DNA of 64,000 nt from Spongiactinospora rosea. GTDB taxonomy: Bacteria; Actinomycetota; Actinomycetes; Streptosporangiales; Streptosporangiaceae. Positions 56,876 through 64,000 of this stretch are shown in pieces. Within the stretch, counting starts at the first letter, position 1. Each line of letters starts with the position of its first letter. The position numbers and the translations under genes were made by a program. The notes beneath the pieces are model-generated. The model was not told the DNA's origin. It was given only the letters and a program-made list of their open reading frames with translations, and made no database searches. The DNA lies in contig NZ_QMEY01000002.1 in assembly GCF_003315795.1 (NCBI RefSeq), forward strand, positions 372,001-436,000, written 5' to 3'.

Positions 56876-57991
56876 TTACCAGCCGCGGCGTACGGTCTCC
56901 ACGATGTGAGCGCGCTGCTCCTCGGTCACCCACCAGCCGACGGGCAGGCAGACGATCCGCCGCGCCACCCGGTCCAGGCCGGGCAGCAGCGCCGCGTACC
57001 GGCGGACGCAGGTGTGGGTGTCGTTGCGCTCGTGGACGTTGCTGACCATGATCTGGGCCTCGTCCATGCGCTTCATGAAACCGGCGCGGTCCTCGACCTT
57101 GATCGGGTAGATCCAGAACGACGACTGACGGTCCTGCGCGCGTTCGGTCGGCTCCAGCCCCGGCACCCCGGCGAGTTCGCGGTCGTAGTAGGCGGCGTTG
57201 GCCTGGTGGCGGGCCACGACCTCCTCGGCCCACGCCATGTTCGCCAGCCCCATGGCGGCGTTGATGTCGGTCATGTGGAACTTGTAGCCCCACTCGGCGA
57301 CGTCCGGCGGGTTGCGCAGCCGGTCGGCGGAGCGGCTGATGCCGAACCAGCGCAGCAGCGTGGCCCGCTCGTGCGCCGCGTCGTCGGGCAGGACGAGCGC
57401 CCCGCCGTCGCCGCAGGTCAGATGCTTGATCGCCTGAAAGCTGAACACGGCGGTGTTGCCGTGCGTGCCGAGGCGGCGGCCCTGGTAGGTGGCCCCCCAG
57501 GCGTGCGCGCAGTCCTCGATCACCATCGGGCGGAAGCCGAAGGCCGCCTCGGCGTCGTCGAGGATCGCCGAGAGGCGCTGGAGATCGACCGGGTAGCCGG
57601 CGAAGTGGACGACGATGATCGCGCGGGTGCGCGGGGAGATCTTGCGGGCCAGGTCGTCGAGATCGACGTTGAGGGTGGCGGGATCGATGTCCACCCACCT
57701 GATGTGCAGCCGGTTGGCCAGGATGGCCCAGTTGGTGGCCTCCATGGTCAGCGGCGTGGAGAGCACTTCGCCCTCGTCGTCGTCATGGCCGGTCGCGGCC
57801 ATGTGCAGCGCGAGGTGCAGCCCCGAGGTGGCGCTGTTGACGGTGGCGACGCGCGGGTTGCCGATCCGGTCGCCCAGCGCCTGCTCGAACGCGGCGACCT
57901 TGGCGCCCTGGCCGATCTGGCCGCTGCCGACGACCTCGGCGACCGCGCCCGGCGCGGACTCCGACATGGCGACCTTGAAAAGCGGGATCAT
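56876..57991 (-). CDS. Nucleotide-sugar aminotransferase, DegT/DnrJ/EryC1/StrS family
   Basis: A 371-residue PLP enzyme. Lys189 in FSFQAIKHLTCGDGG is the Schiff-base lysine. The Asp that contacts the pyridine nitrogen is in VIEDCAHAWGA, and the N-terminal phosphate-binding segment is SATSGLHLAL. It transfers an amino group, usually from glutamate, to a keto group of a dTDP-sugar. No 3,4-ketoisomerase or 2,3-dehydratase gene is in the window, so C-4 amination of the 4-keto-6-deoxy sugar is the simplest reading. Its start overlaps the epimerase stop as ATGA, so the two are coupled. Confidence 0.92.
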   Translation of the reverse strand: MIPLFKVAMSESAPGAVAEVVGSGQIGQGAKVAAFEQALGDRIGNPRVATVNSATSGLHLALHMAATGHDDDEGEVLSTPLTMEATNWAILANRLHIRWVDIDPATLNVDLDDLARKISPRTRAIIVVHFAGYPVDLQRLSAILDDAEAAFGFRPMVIEDCAHAWGATYQGRRLGTHGNTAVFSFQAIKHLTCGDGGALVLPDDAAHERATLLRWFGISRSADRLRNPPDVAEWGYKFHMTDINAAMGLANMAWAEEVVARHQANAAYYDRELAGVPGLEPTERAQDRQSSFWIYPIKVEDRAGFMKRMDEAQIMVSNVHERNDTHTCVRRYAALLPGLDRVARRIVCLPVGWWVTEEQRAHIVETVRRGW

Positions 57992-58596
57992 CGCGGTGCT
58001 CCTCCGGCGAGTTCGGCGTATCGGGCCTGGCAGTCGGCGTAGGAGGGCAGGATGCCGAGCCGTGCGGCCTCCTTCAGGGACGGCGCGGCGCGGTCCTTGC
58101 CGGACAGCACGGGCTCGTGGTCGCGCGGCCAGGGCAGGTCGAGGTCCGGATCGAGCGGGTTCACCTCGAACGACGACTGCGGCGACCAGGTGCTTGAGCA
58201 CAGGTAGACGACGGTGGCCCGCTCGGTCAGCGGCGCGAAGCCGTGCGCGAGCCCTTCGGCCAGGTACAGCGCGTGCCGGTCGTCCTCGCCCAGCTCGACC
58301 GCGACGTGCTCGCCGTAGGTGGGCGAGCCCTCCCTGATGTCCACGACGATGTCGCGGATGGCACCGGCCGGGCAGCTCACGTACCGGGCCTGGCCGGGCA
58401 GGTGGATCGCGTGCAGGCCGCGGATCGTGCCGCGCGTCGAGACCGAGCAGTTGACCTGGGCGACGTTCATCGGGTGGCCGACGGCCTCGGTGAAGGCGGG
58501 CTGGCTGAAGACTTCCAGGAACAGCCCTCTGGAGTCGGGAAAGACCTTGGGCTCGATGAGGTACGCCCCACCGATGCCGAGTTCGCGAATCCGCAT
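57988..58596 (-). CDS. dTDP-4-keto-6-deoxyhexose 3(,5)-epimerase (RmlC/EryBVII type)
   Basis: A 202-residue cupin. The catalytic base is His62 in TIRGLH; a Tyr near 131 (TVVYLCSS) is in the position of the second catalytic residue. The sequence SVSTRGTIRGLHAIHLPGQARYVSC resembles the secondary-metabolite epimerases more than housekeeping RmlC, so 3-epimerisation only, or 3,5-epimerisation, are both possible. It provides the epimerised keto sugar for the aminotransferase. AAGGAGG at 58604-58610 is the strongest ribosome site of the operon. A 56-base gap with a box pair separates it from rmlB, so it may have its own promoter. Confidence 0.9.
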   Translation of the reverse strand: MRIRELGIGGAYLIEPKVFPDSRGLFLEVFSQPAFTEAVGHPMNVAQVNCSVSTRGTIRGLHAIHLPGQARYVSCPAGAIRDIVVDIREGSPTYGEHVAVELGEDDRHALYLAEGLAHGFAPLTERATVVYLCSSTWSPQSSFEVNPLDPDLDLPWPRDHEPVLSGKDRAAPSLKEAARLGILPSYADCQARYAELAGGAPR

Positions 58597-58648
58597 GTGA
58601 TCCCCTCCTTTGCGGCGTTATGGTGGGTCGCTCGGATCGTCGGCGGCA

Positions 58649-58666
58649 ACCCCTAGGGCACCCTTA
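58649..58666. promoter_or_regulatory. CCCCTA-type box pair between rmlB and the epimerase gene
   Basis: ACCCCTA (58649-58655) and a degenerate ACCCTTA (58660-58666) are direct copies with starts 11 bases apart. The pair overlaps the last codons and stop of rmlB and lies 53-70 bases upstream of the epimerase start. Confidence 0.58.
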
Positions 58667-59639
58667 AGCGGCTTTGAGCGGCTTTTGAGCGGCTTTTGAG
58701 CGGTTCCCACCAGGGGCGATTGGTCCGGTACCACTCGACCGTCTCGGCCAGGCCCTTCTCGAAGTCCACCGCTGGGTGGTAGCCCAGCTCGGTGCGGATC
58801 TTGGTGTGGTCAACGGAGTAGCGGCGGTCGTGGCCCTTGCGGTCCTCGACGTACTCCACGCGGTCCCACCCGGCGTCGCAGGCGGCCAGCAGCAGGCCGG
58901 TCAGCTCGCGGTTGGTCAGCTCGGTGCCGCCGCCGATGTTGTAGACCTCGCCGGGCCGGCCCGCCCGGCGTACCAGCTCGATGCCCGCCACATGGTCGGC
59001 GACGTGCAGCCAGTCGCGCACGTTGAGGCCGTCGCCGTACAGCGGCACCGTGCCGCCGTCGAGCAGGTTGGTCACGAACAGCGGGATGACCTTCTCCGGG
59101 AACTGGCAGGGCCCGTAGTTGTTGGAGCAGCGGGTCACCCGCACGTCCAGCCCGTACGTGCGGTGGTAGGCCAGCGCCACCAGGTCGGAGGACGCCTTGG
59201 AGGCCGAGTACGGCGAGTTCGGCGACAGCGGCCGGTCCTCCCGCCAGGAGCCCTCGGCGATCGACCCGTACACCTCGTCGGTCGAGATGTGCACGAACGT
59301 GCCCAGCCCGTGCCGGACGGCGGCGGCGAGCAGCGTGTGGGTGCCGGTCACGTTGGTGCGCAGGAAGTCGTCCGCGCCGGTGATCGACCGATCGACGTGG
59401 GACTCGGCGGCGAAGTGGACCACCTGGTCGTGATCGGCCATCAGGTCGCCGACGAGCGCGGCGTCGCAGATGTCGCCGCGGACGAACGTGATCCGGCCGC
59501 GCACCGGGTCCAGGTTGGCCGGGTTTCCGGCATAGGTGAGCTTGTCCAGGACGGTCAGCGTGCAGTCGTCCCGCTCGGCCAGGGTGCGTACGTAGTGCGA
59601 GCCGATGAACCCGGCCCCACCGGTGACCAGGATCTTCAT
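58653..59639 (-). CDS. rmlB: dTDP-glucose 4,6-dehydratase
   Basis: A 328-residue short-chain dehydrogenase family enzyme. It has the NAD-binding TGGAGFIGSHY at the N-terminus, the catalytic segment STDEVYGS and the YSASK Tyr-Lys pair. It converts dTDP-glucose to dTDP-4-keto-6-deoxyglucose, the branch point for deoxysugars. Its ATG overlaps the rmlA stop as ATGA. Family members usually end near WWEPLK. Here about ten more residues (SRSKAAQSRLRVP) are encoded by an 11-base tandem repeat, and one of them is a TTA codon (58665-58667). The gene could be shared with cell-wall rhamnose metabolism, but the neighbours argue for cluster duty. Confidence 0.96.
   Translation of the reverse strand: MKILVTGGAGFIGSHYVRTLAERDDCTLTVLDKLTYAGNPANLDPVRGRITFVRGDICDAALVGDLMADHDQVVHFAAESHVDRSITGADDFLRTNVTGTHTLLAAAVRHGLGTFVHISTDEVYGSIAEGSWREDRPLSPNSPYSASKASSDLVALAYHRTYGLDVRVTRCSNNYGPCQFPEKVIPLFVTNLLDGGTVPLYGDGLNVRDWLHVADHVAGIELVRRAGRPGEVYNIGGGTELTNRELTGLLLAACDAGWDRVEYVEDRKGHDRRYSVDHTKIRTELGYHPAVDFEKGLAETVEWYRTNRPWWEPLKSRSKAAQSRLRVP
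58668..58703. repeat. Tandem repeat (10/11-bp unit) in the 3' end of rmlB
   Basis: The units are GCGGCTTTGA (58668-58677), GCGGCTTTTGA (58678-58688 and 58689-58699) and a partial GCGG. Because 11 is not a multiple of three, successive copies are read in different frames and encode the extra C-terminal residues of RmlB. Confidence 0.9.
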
Positions 59640-60511
59640 CCGCGGAAACCGTCCGCGATGCTCATCACGTATTGACCGTATCCGGACTGGGACTGTGCGG
59701 CGCCGAGCCGGTGGCACTGCTCGGCGTCGATGAAGCCCATCCGCAGCGCGACCTCCTCCAGGCAGGCGATGCGCACGCCCTGGCGGAGTTCGAGGGTCTG
59801 CACGTACTGACCGGCCTGGAGCAGCGTCTCGGGGGTGCCGGTGTCCAGCCAGGCGAAACCGCGGCCCAGATCGACCAGCCGGGCCCGGCCCTGGCGCAGG
59901 TAGGCGAGGTTCACGTCGGTGATCTCCAGCTCGCCCCGGGCGGACGGCCGGAGGTTCTTGGCGATGTCGATGACGTCGTTGTCGTAGAAGTACAGGCCGG
60001 TGATGGCCCGGTTGGAGCGTGGCTTTTCCGGTTTCTCCTCGATGGAGACCAGGCGGCCGGACTCGTCGGTCTCGCCGACGCCGTACCGGTGTGGGTCGCC
60101 GACCGGATAGCCGAACAGCACGCAGCCGGAAACGTCGCGGACGTTGTCCTCCAGCACGTCGGAGAACGAGGGCCCGTGGAAGATGTTGTCGCCGAGGATG
60201 AGCGCGGCGGGCCCGGAGCCGATGTGGTCGGCGCCGAGCAGGAACGCCTGCGCGATGCCCTCGGGCGACTCCTGGGCGGCGTAGGAGATGTTCAGGCCGT
60301 ACTGCGTGCCGTCGCCGAGCAGCCGGACGAAATTCGGCACCTGGTCGGGCGAGGAAATAAGGAGGATGTCCCGAATACCGGCCAGCATGAGCACCGATAG
60401 CGGGTAATAAATCATCGGCTTGTCGCTCACCGGGAGCAGTTGTTTGGAAACCGCGACGGTGATGGGATGCAGCCGCGTTCCCCGGCCTCCGGCGAGGACG
60501 ATTCCTTTCAC
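59636..60511 (-). CDS. rmlA: Glucose-1-phosphate thymidylyltransferase
   Basis: A 291-residue nucleotidyltransferase. The GTP/dTTP-binding signature is GIVLAGGRGTRLHPIT, followed by SKQLLPVSDKPMIYYPLS, ILGDNIFHG and a late FAWLDTGT. It makes dTDP-glucose from dTTP and glucose-1-phosphate and opens the sugar operon. GTG 60511 is preferred because it gives the family's usual MKGIVLAGG start and lies nine bases after GAGGGG; TTG 60517 would add two residues. rmlB overlaps its stop. Confidence 0.96.
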   Translation of the reverse strand: MKGIVLAGGRGTRLHPITVAVSKQLLPVSDKPMIYYPLSVLMLAGIRDILLISSPDQVPNFVRLLGDGTQYGLNISYAAQESPEGIAQAFLLGADHIGSGPAALILGDNIFHGPSFSDVLEDNVRDVSGCVLFGYPVGDPHRYGVGETDESGRLVSIEEKPEKPRSNRAITGLYFYDNDVIDIAKNLRPSARGELEITDVNLAYLRQGRARLVDLGRGFAWLDTGTPETLLQAGQYVQTLELRQGVRIACLEEVALRMGFIDAEQCHRLGAAQSQSGYGQYVMSIADGFRG

Positions 60512-60603
60512 GGCCAATTACCCCTCTCCTGCGTGAAAGCACCTCACGCTAAGCAGCCCCGCCGGTGACCGGCAAGGTCGGTGGCGGCGGAGAGGGGGCG
60601 CAT

Positions 60604-60620
60604 TAGGGGTCCGACCCCTA
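60604..60620. promoter_or_regulatory. Perfect palindrome with CCCCTA half-sites upstream of rmlA
   Basis: TAGGGGTC-C-GACCCCTA is symmetric over 17 bases. It lies 93 bases upstream of the rmlA start. The half-sites point the opposite way from those of the 42842-42871 inverted repeat. Confidence 0.68.
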
Positions 60621-60644
60621 CCGGCATGAGGGACCGCGCCGTGA

Positions 60645-60688
60645 TGAGGCCGGAGTGAGGCCGGAGTGAGGCCGTAGTGAGGCCGGAA
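60645..60688. repeat. Tandem repeat, four 11-bp copies between rmlA and a TetR gene
   Basis: TGAGGCCGGAG occurs at 60645 and 60656, TGAGGCCGTAG at 60667 and TGAGGCCGGAA at 60678. It ends five bases before the stop codon of the TetR gene. Confidence 0.93.
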
Positions 60689-60693
60689 TGACG

Positions 60694-61365
60694 TCAGCCG
60701 CCGCCGCGCGTCCCGTGCTCGGGGGGCACGGCGTCGCGGGCCTGGTCGGCGGCGGTGACGGCCAGGCCGAGGGCGTTGCGGAGGATGGGCGCGAGGGGCC
60801 GGTCCAGGCCCACGGACGCCCACTGCTCGACGGCCACCCACATGGTGCTCAGCCACACCGCCGCCGTGGCCCGCGCGCGGAACTCGCGGTCCTCGCTCTC
60901 CGGCAGGTGGTCGCGCAGCAGTTCGGTGAGCTGGTCGTTCCAGCGGATCGTCCACACGGCCCGGGTGGTGTGGAAGTTCGGTGACCGGACCGCGCGCAGG
61001 ATGCGCGCCCGGTTGTACTCGTCGGCGGCGAACCGGTCGAGGGCCTCGAAGGTGCCCTCCACCCACGCCTCGGCCAGGCCCCGCCCTTCCACCAGCTTGG
61101 CGGCGACCCGGTCCAGGTGGTCGGGGATGGCGTTGCCGAGGTCCAGGTAGATGACGTCGGCCTTGGTCTTGAAGTACCGGAAGAAGGTGCTCACCGAGAT
61201 GTCCGAGCGCTCGGCGATGGCCTCGGCGGTGGTCTTCTCGAAGCCGCCGCCCTCCTCGCCGCCGTTCTCCTCGAACAGCAGCGCCGCCTCACGGATGATC
61301 AGCCGGCGCTGCCGGTCCCTGCGCCGCTGCGCGGGCGTCGACTCCTGTGCGTGCTCCGCGGCCAT
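60694..61365 (-). CDS. TetR family transcriptional regulator
   Basis: A 223-residue regulator. After a basic N-terminus (QRRRDRQRRL) comes the helix-turn-helix TTAEAIAERSDISVSTFFRYFKTK. The C-terminal part has an all-helical profile (LRDHLPESEDREFRARA). It is divergent from the MpaB-type oxygenase gene across 136 bases with repeated TCATNTYGACAG elements, so it most likely controls that gene and itself. I place it outside the macrolactam cluster because it pairs with an unrelated oxygenase, though it borders the sugar operon. The start ATG 61365 is the first in frame before the domain. Confidence 0.9.
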   Translation of the reverse strand: MAAEHAQESTPAQRRRDRQRRLIIREAALLFEENGGEEGGGFEKTTAEAIAERSDISVSTFFRYFKTKADVIYLDLGNAIPDHLDRVAAKLVEGRGLAEAWVEGTFEALDRFAADEYNRARILRAVRSPNFHTTRAVWTIRWNDQLTELLRDHLPESEDREFRARATAAVWLSTMWVAVEQWASVGLDRPLAPILRNALGLAVTAADQARDAVPPEHGTRGGG

Positions 61366-61422
61366 GCGGTTCCTTTCCAGGTGGCTCAGGCGTCATCGTA
61401 GCGTCCCGTCCAGTGCGACCCA

Positions 61423-61453
61423 TGTCATATTGACAGTACTCTCATTTCGACAG
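61423..61453. promoter_or_regulatory. Probable operator and promoter of the MpaB-type oxygenase gene
   Basis: TGTCA-TAT-TGACA forms a 5-base-arm palindrome at 61423-61435 and contains TTGACA (61430-61435), a consensus -35. A weak -10 (CAAGAT, 61454-61459) follows after 18 bases. TCATATTGACAG (61425) and TCATTTCGACAG (61442) are near copies with a 17-base period, consistent with binding of the divergent TetR. Confidence 0.55.
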
Positions 61454-61501
61454 CAAGATCAGAAAAGTAGCCATCCTGAAGAGCACGAACGGAGCGGACT
61501 C

Positions 61502-62698
61502 ATGACGCACACCGACCAGAGCGTGCGGGTTCCCGGCCGGGTGATCGACCTGGACCGCGCACGCGAGCGGCACGGCGAGCAGGCCGACCGCATGGTGCGA
61601 CTGCTCGGGGTGGGCGACCCGCTCGCCGACGCCGTCATCCTGGAGATCGACGCGCTCGGCAAGGAGAGCCGCCGCGCGCTCAACGCGGGCCTCGCCGACG
61701 GCCTGGCGAGCCTGACCGGCCCGCCGCCGGCGATCGCCGCGTTCCTGCGGCAGATGGAGACCGTGCCCGCGTGGGTGGACCCCGAGATGATCCGGCGCGG
61801 CGAGACCGCGGCGCTGTCGGTTCCGCTGCTGTGGTTCGAGCTGTCGGCCATGGCCACGGCCCTGGTGCACACCTACTCCTCGCCCGCCATCGCCAGGCTG
61901 CTGGTCCAGACGGGCAGGCTGACGACGATGGCCCCCCGGCGGCTGGCCGAGACCGGCATGTGGACGGCGCAGGCCACCATGCCCGGCGGGCTGCTGCGCG
62001 GAGCCCCCGGGTACCAGGCCACCGCCCAGGTCCGGCTGCTGCACGCGCGGATGCGGCACAGCGCGCTCAAGCGCGGGTGGGACACCGCCGAATGGGGCGT
62101 CCCGATCAACCAGGTGGACGTGGCCCGCACCTGGCTGGACTTCGCCCTGATCAGCTACCAGGCCATCGCCGCGCTGGGCTTCGAGCTGACCGAGGCCGAG
62201 CAGCACGACATGTACCGGTACTGGCACTACATCGGGTACCTGCTCGGGCTGGACGACGAGAGCTTCTACCGCGACATCACCGGCCACCAGGCCGCCGCGG
62301 AGCTGATGGGGCTGTTCGACCTGACCAAGCACGCGCCGGACGAGAACTCCCGCGCCCTGACCACCGCCATGATCAAGGCCCAGGTGGGGAGCCTGGCCGC
62401 CCACCCGCAGCCCCTGATGTCACCCGCCGACCTCACCCACCTCGTCCACGCCATCCTCCGCAGCGCCTACGGCGACGAGCTGTCCGAACAGCTCGGCATC
62501 CCGGAATCGACGGCGATGCCGTTCCTGGCACTCACCCGCCAGGCCAACCGGGACGCCCGGCGCCTCCAGACCGCCGACCCCACGGTCGCCGCCAACGCCC
62601 TCGCCCAGAACGTCGCCATCCGCGAGGCCATCCTCAAGGCGGCATCCCCCGCCCCGACCTACCAGCAGCACGCTCACACCGGCCTCCCCGACGACTGA
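61502..62698 (+). CDS. MpaB/latex-clearing-protein-type oxygenase (DUF2236)
   Basis: A 398-residue protein. The sequence resembles the oxygenase-like DUF2236 family that includes the fungal mycophenolic acid enzyme MpaB and the rubber-cleaving haem oxygenase Lcp. Helical segments with conserved residues include ALVHTYSSPAIARLLVQTGR, RVRLLHARMRHSALKRGWDT-like text near residue 185 and YRYWHYIGYLLGLDDE. The substrate is unknown. GGAG at 61491 fixes ATG 61502. Its divergent TetR neighbour is a common partner for this family. The 3' end overlaps the next convergent gene by 25 bases. Nothing ties it to the macrolactam pathway. Confidence 0.82.
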   Translation: MTHTDQSVRVPGRVIDLDRARERHGEQADRMVRLLGVGDPLADAVILEIDALGKESRRALNAGLADGLASLTGPPPAIAAFLRQMETVPAWVDPEMIRRGETAALSVPLLWFELSAMATALVHTYSSPAIARLLVQTGRLTTMAPRRLAETGMWTAQATMPGGLLRGAPGYQATAQVRLLHARMRHSALKRGWDTAEWGVPINQVDVARTWLDFALISYQAIAALGFELTEAEQHDMYRYWHYIGYLLGLDDESFYRDITGHQAAAELMGLFDLTKHAPDENSRALTTAMIKAQVGSLAAHPQPLMSPADLTHLVHAILRSAYGDELSEQLGIPESTAMPFLALTRQANRDARRLQTADPTVAANALAQNVAIREAILKAASPAPTYQQHAHTGLPDD

Positions 62699-63057
62699 CC
62701 AGGGGCCGTCCACGCGGAGAACGTCCCGCACACCACAAAGCCGTCCCGCCCGTCCGGCCCGATGACGATGCAGCGAACACGGTCGGCGTCCGGCGGAACC
62801 CCGGCAAAGGACAGCATCTCCCGCCGCGCGCCCGCATTCGCCTCCGCCAGCGAAAGGCCCATGTACACGGACCGAAGCCGTACCGCGAGCACCCCATGAA
62901 AGGCCAGGGCGATGGCCCGCTCCCCCACCGCCGCGGGAAAGCCCCGCAGTTCCAGGCGCGAATGGCTCACGCTGTACTTCCAGGGCCTGAACCTCCGCTC
63001 CCAGGCGATGGGGAGGCTCATCTCCACCTGCTCCCAGCCCGGTAGGTAGCCACTCAT
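62674..63057 (-). CDS. Small protein of unknown function
   Basis: A 127-residue protein that I do not recognise. It is soluble, without a signal peptide or membrane segment, and contains a mixed charged N-terminus (WERRFRPWKYSVSHSRLEL) and a strand-like C-terminal half (DRVRCIVIGPDGRDGFVVCGTF). ATG 63057 has AGGA eight bases upstream; ATG 63066 is possible but would have no ribosome site. It is divergent from the second TetR gene, and the 37-base inverted repeat lies between them, so it may be that regulator's target. Confidence 0.6.
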   Translation of the reverse strand: MSGYLPGWEQVEMSLPIAWERRFRPWKYSVSHSRLELRGFPAAVGERAIALAFHGVLAVRLRSVYMGLSLAEANAGARREMLSFAGVPPDADRVRCIVIGPDGRDGFVVCGTFSAWTAPGQSSGRPV

Positions 63058-63101
63058 ACCGGCCATCCTGCGTCCCGGCGGGCGACGCAGAACGGTGTAC
63101 C

Positions 63102-63138
63102 CACATCGGATTAGCGGCTCAGCCTATAATCCGATGTG
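63102..63138. promoter_or_regulatory. Operator with 12-bp inverted repeat overlapping a consensus -10
   Basis: CACATCGGATTA (63102-63113) and TAATCCGATGTG (63127-63138) are perfect inverted arms with a 13-base spacer. A consensus TATAAT (63125-63130) lies across the right arm, so a protein bound here would block the promoter of the downstream TetR gene. The arrangement fits TetR autoregulation, possibly with control of the divergent unknown gene. Confidence 0.8.
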
Positions 63139-63160
63139 AGGACATCGAAAAAGGAGGGTG

Positions 63161-64000
<840 letters not shown>

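Noticed and set aside
59640..60542. N-terminal extension of the rmlB frame to 60542
   Set aside because: The translation is Arg/Pro-rich and overlaps rmlA in another frame; MKILVTGGAGFIG at 59639 is the canonical start.

Overview
This window comes from a high-GC actinomycete. Coding is dense and GC-rich at third positions, with GTG and TTG starts, ATGA-type gene overlaps and TetR regulators. It is mostly one biosynthetic cluster, read here as a glycosylated polyene macrolactam pathway that uses a beta-amino-acid starter of the vicenistatin type. I do not recognise the exact product or species.

Positions 1-42776 hold three modular type I polyketide synthase genes on the minus strand, arranged head to tail. 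PKS gene 1 (42776-22620) carries four KS-AT-DH-KR-ACP modules. PKS gene 2 (22594-2663) carries four more. PKS gene 3 starts at 2670 and runs off the left edge after a KS and an AT. All three begin with an N-terminal coiled-coil docking segment, so the loading module and first extension module must lie outside the window. Modules 1 to 5 each have DH and KR but no ER, which predicts a run of five conjugated double bonds with one methyl branch from module 4. Module 6 should leave a methyl and a hydroxyl. Modules 7 and 8 carry non-standard DH and KR domains respectively.

Positions 42940-48446 hold a type II thioesterase, a convergent TetR gene, a 14-helix MFS exporter, a discrete acyltransferase (VinK-like) and a stand-alone adenylation enzyme (VinM-like). 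Positions 55371-48427 on the minus strand hold a P450-like helper, a glycosyltransferase, an alanyl/prolyl aminopeptidase (VinJ-like), a glutamate mutase E subunit (VinI-like) and a secreted Ntn-type acylase. By analogy with vicenistatin, glutamate becomes 3-methylaspartate and, after decarboxylation, 3-aminoisobutyrate. This unit is capped with alanine on a carrier protein and moved to the PKS; the cap is removed before lactam closure. The mutase S subunit, the first ligase, the decarboxylase, the carrier protein and the macrocyclising thioesterase are not in the window.

Positions 55604-60511 hold an erythromycin-esterase-like gene and a sugar operon (rmlA, rmlB, a 3(5)-epimerase and a PLP sugar aminotransferase), consistent with a 4-amino-4,6-dideoxyhexose. 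A CCCCTA-type box recurs in five intergenic gaps from 42.8 to 60.6 kb and probably marks the regulon of a cluster-specific regulator encoded elsewhere. From 60694 onward the genes look like flanking chromosome: TetR plus an MpaB-type oxygenase, a small unknown gene, a second TetR with a clear operator, and the end of a FAD monooxygenase.
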